From: a virus
Strand: one strand, 5' to 3'
Length of the DNA stretch: 22,142 bases
Virus record (IMG/VR): IMGVR_UViG_3300032213_001177
Location: 1-22,142 of that record
The position numbers and the translations under genes are program-made. Shown here piece by piece: positions 21,697 through 22,142 of this stretch. Positions within the stretch are counted from its first letter, which is position 1. Each line of letters opens with the position of its first letter. The notes beneath the pieces were generated by a model. That model was not told where the DNA came from, ran no database searches, and was given only the letters and a program-made list of their open reading frames with translations.

Positions 21697-21740
21697 TTGA
21701 CATTTGATTTATTAATATCGCATTTATGCGGCTAATTTTG
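21696..21740 (+). promoter_or_regulatory. Promoter of the fibre gene with palindromic operator candidate
   Basis: TAATTTTG at 21733-21740 is an exact TAnnTTTG box ending six bases before the ATG at 21747. A near-palindrome CGCAT-TT-ATGCG (21719-21730) lies immediately upstream and could be a regulator site. GTTGACA at 21696-21702 is 51 bases before the ATG, as in the two other units. No TTTG is correctly spaced for a -33 box. Confidence 0.5.
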
Positions 21741-21746
21741 AACAAT

Positions 21747-22142
21747 ATGAAGCATGTTTTAAGCATTTTATTTATTATTTTAAGCTTTTCCGCTTTTTCA
21801 CAAACTAGGTTCCCTTCCGTTGATTCAGCTAAAAATTACGTTTTAAGGTACGTTAAAAATAGTGCTGTTGAGAGTTTTACCAATTGGAGAATGCAAAACG
21901 TATCTTATGGAACTTTGGAGCTTTTAGATAGCTTGGCTGGATCGGGGGCAATTGATAGCATTTGGAAAACAGGAGATACTTTAAAATATAGTAAATCAGG
22001 TGTTAATTATACAATAGGAACTGTTGGCTCACCTGCAAGCGACACAGCAACCGTTGTAAAAGCATACGTAACAAATGCCGAAGCGGTAACGATTACAAAG
22101 GGGCAGGTGGTTTATATTTTTGGCGCACAGGGTGACAGGGCA
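21747..22142 (+). CDS. Tail-fibre-like protein with N-terminal signal peptide, partial
   Basis: 132 codons are open from the ATG at 21747 to the right edge. An in-frame ATG at 21726 would add seven residues but lies upstream of the promoter box. Residues 1-20 (MKHVLSILFIILSFSAFSQT) form a textbook Sec signal peptide with a Bacteroidota-type cleavage region (FSAFSQ). The mature part has SIWKTGDTLKYSKSGVNYTI (about 71-90), as in many Bacteroidota phage fibres, and VVKAYVTNAEAVTITKGQVV followed by YIFGAQGD (103-130), a common repeat unit of tail-fibre shafts. Fibre-like content with a secretion signal is unusual: virion proteins are assembled in the cytoplasm. The C-terminal, probably receptor-binding part, is outside the window. 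Confidence 0.75.
   Translation, partial: MKHVLSILFIILSFSAFSQTRFPSVDSAKNYVLRYVKNSAVESFTNWRMQNVSYGTLELLDSLAGSGAIDSIWKTGDTLKYSKSGVNYTIGTVGSPASDTATVVKAYVTNAEAVTITKGQVVYIFGAQGDRA

Noticed and set aside
8013-21702. TTGACA copies read as sigma-70 -35 boxes
   Set aside because: Distances to any -10-like sequence differ among copies and the host group does not use that promoter type; reported instead as a separate recurrent motif.
1-22142. Integrase, attachment sites, tRNA genes, CRISPR arrays or insertion sequences
   Set aside because: No recombinase motifs, cloverleaf-like sequence, regular spacer-repeat arrays or transposase genes were seen on either strand.

Overview
The window is a contiguous piece of a tailed bacteriophage (or prophage) genome of the HK97-fold, long non-contractile-tail (siphovirus-like) type, from a host that is very probably a member of the Bacteroidota. 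The host call rests on repeated TAnnTTTG elements (the Bacteroidota -7 promoter box) placed just upstream of gene starts, weak or absent Shine-Dalgarno sequences, AT-rich DNA, and a Bacteroidota-style signal peptide ending FSAFSQ. No integrase, repressor, lysis gene, tRNA, rRNA, IS element or CRISPR array is visible, so lytic and temperate lifestyles cannot be separated from this window.

Layout. (1) 1-527, minus strand: a RecB/Cas4-like PD-(D/E)XK nuclease, cut by the left edge. (2) 528-613: divergent promoters. (3) 614-3466, plus: a 46-aa basic, possibly ribbon-helix-helix protein, a 77-aa protein and an 826-aa prim-pol/SF3 helicase (D5-like) that is the replication enzyme. (4) 3467-3808: a 342-base gene-free stretch holding a family of TTTCCTACTTT repeats beside a very AT-rich tract, a candidate replication origin. 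(5) 3809-8012: a small protein resembling DnaA domain IV, then small and large terminase subunits, portal, a 67-aa unknown and an SPP1 gp7/Mu F-type head protein. (6) 8062-10059: prohead protease and major capsid protein, behind their own promoter and ended by a strong intrinsic terminator. (7) 10131-13657: five overlapping genes for sugar transfer and methylation (GT25-like, a GT-A-like enzyme, a SAM methyltransferase, GT11-like, GT4), inserted into the middle of the virion operon with their own promoter. (8) 13779-16060: gp6-like connector, head closure, gp10-like, tail terminator, tail tube. (9) 16062-16723: tail assembly chaperones gpG and gpGT, joined by a canonical A_AAA_AAG -1 frameshift site. 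(10) 16698-21696: tape measure, a 708-aa tail-tip protein, two small proteins and a second tail-tube-like protein with an extra C-terminal domain. (11) 21747-22142: the start of a tail-fibre-like gene carrying a Sec signal peptide, cut by the right edge.

How it works together. The left block copies DNA. TerS/TerL package it through the portal into a head built by protease and capsid protein; here the capsid protein's own N-terminal coil probably serves as scaffold. Connectors join head to tail, gpG/gpGT load the tape measure, and tube, tip and fibre genes complete the tail. The glycosyltransferase/methyltransferase block is not needed for assembly. It looks like a moron-type cassette that could decorate the virion with a methylated glycan or alter the host surface.

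Most notable: the five-gene glycan cassette with its terminator-promoter junction; the repeat cluster paired with a DnaA-IV-like gene; the gpG/gpGT frameshift; the recurrent GTTGACA motif 50-51 bases before three start codons with near-leaderless promoters; and the signal peptide on a tail-fibre-like protein.
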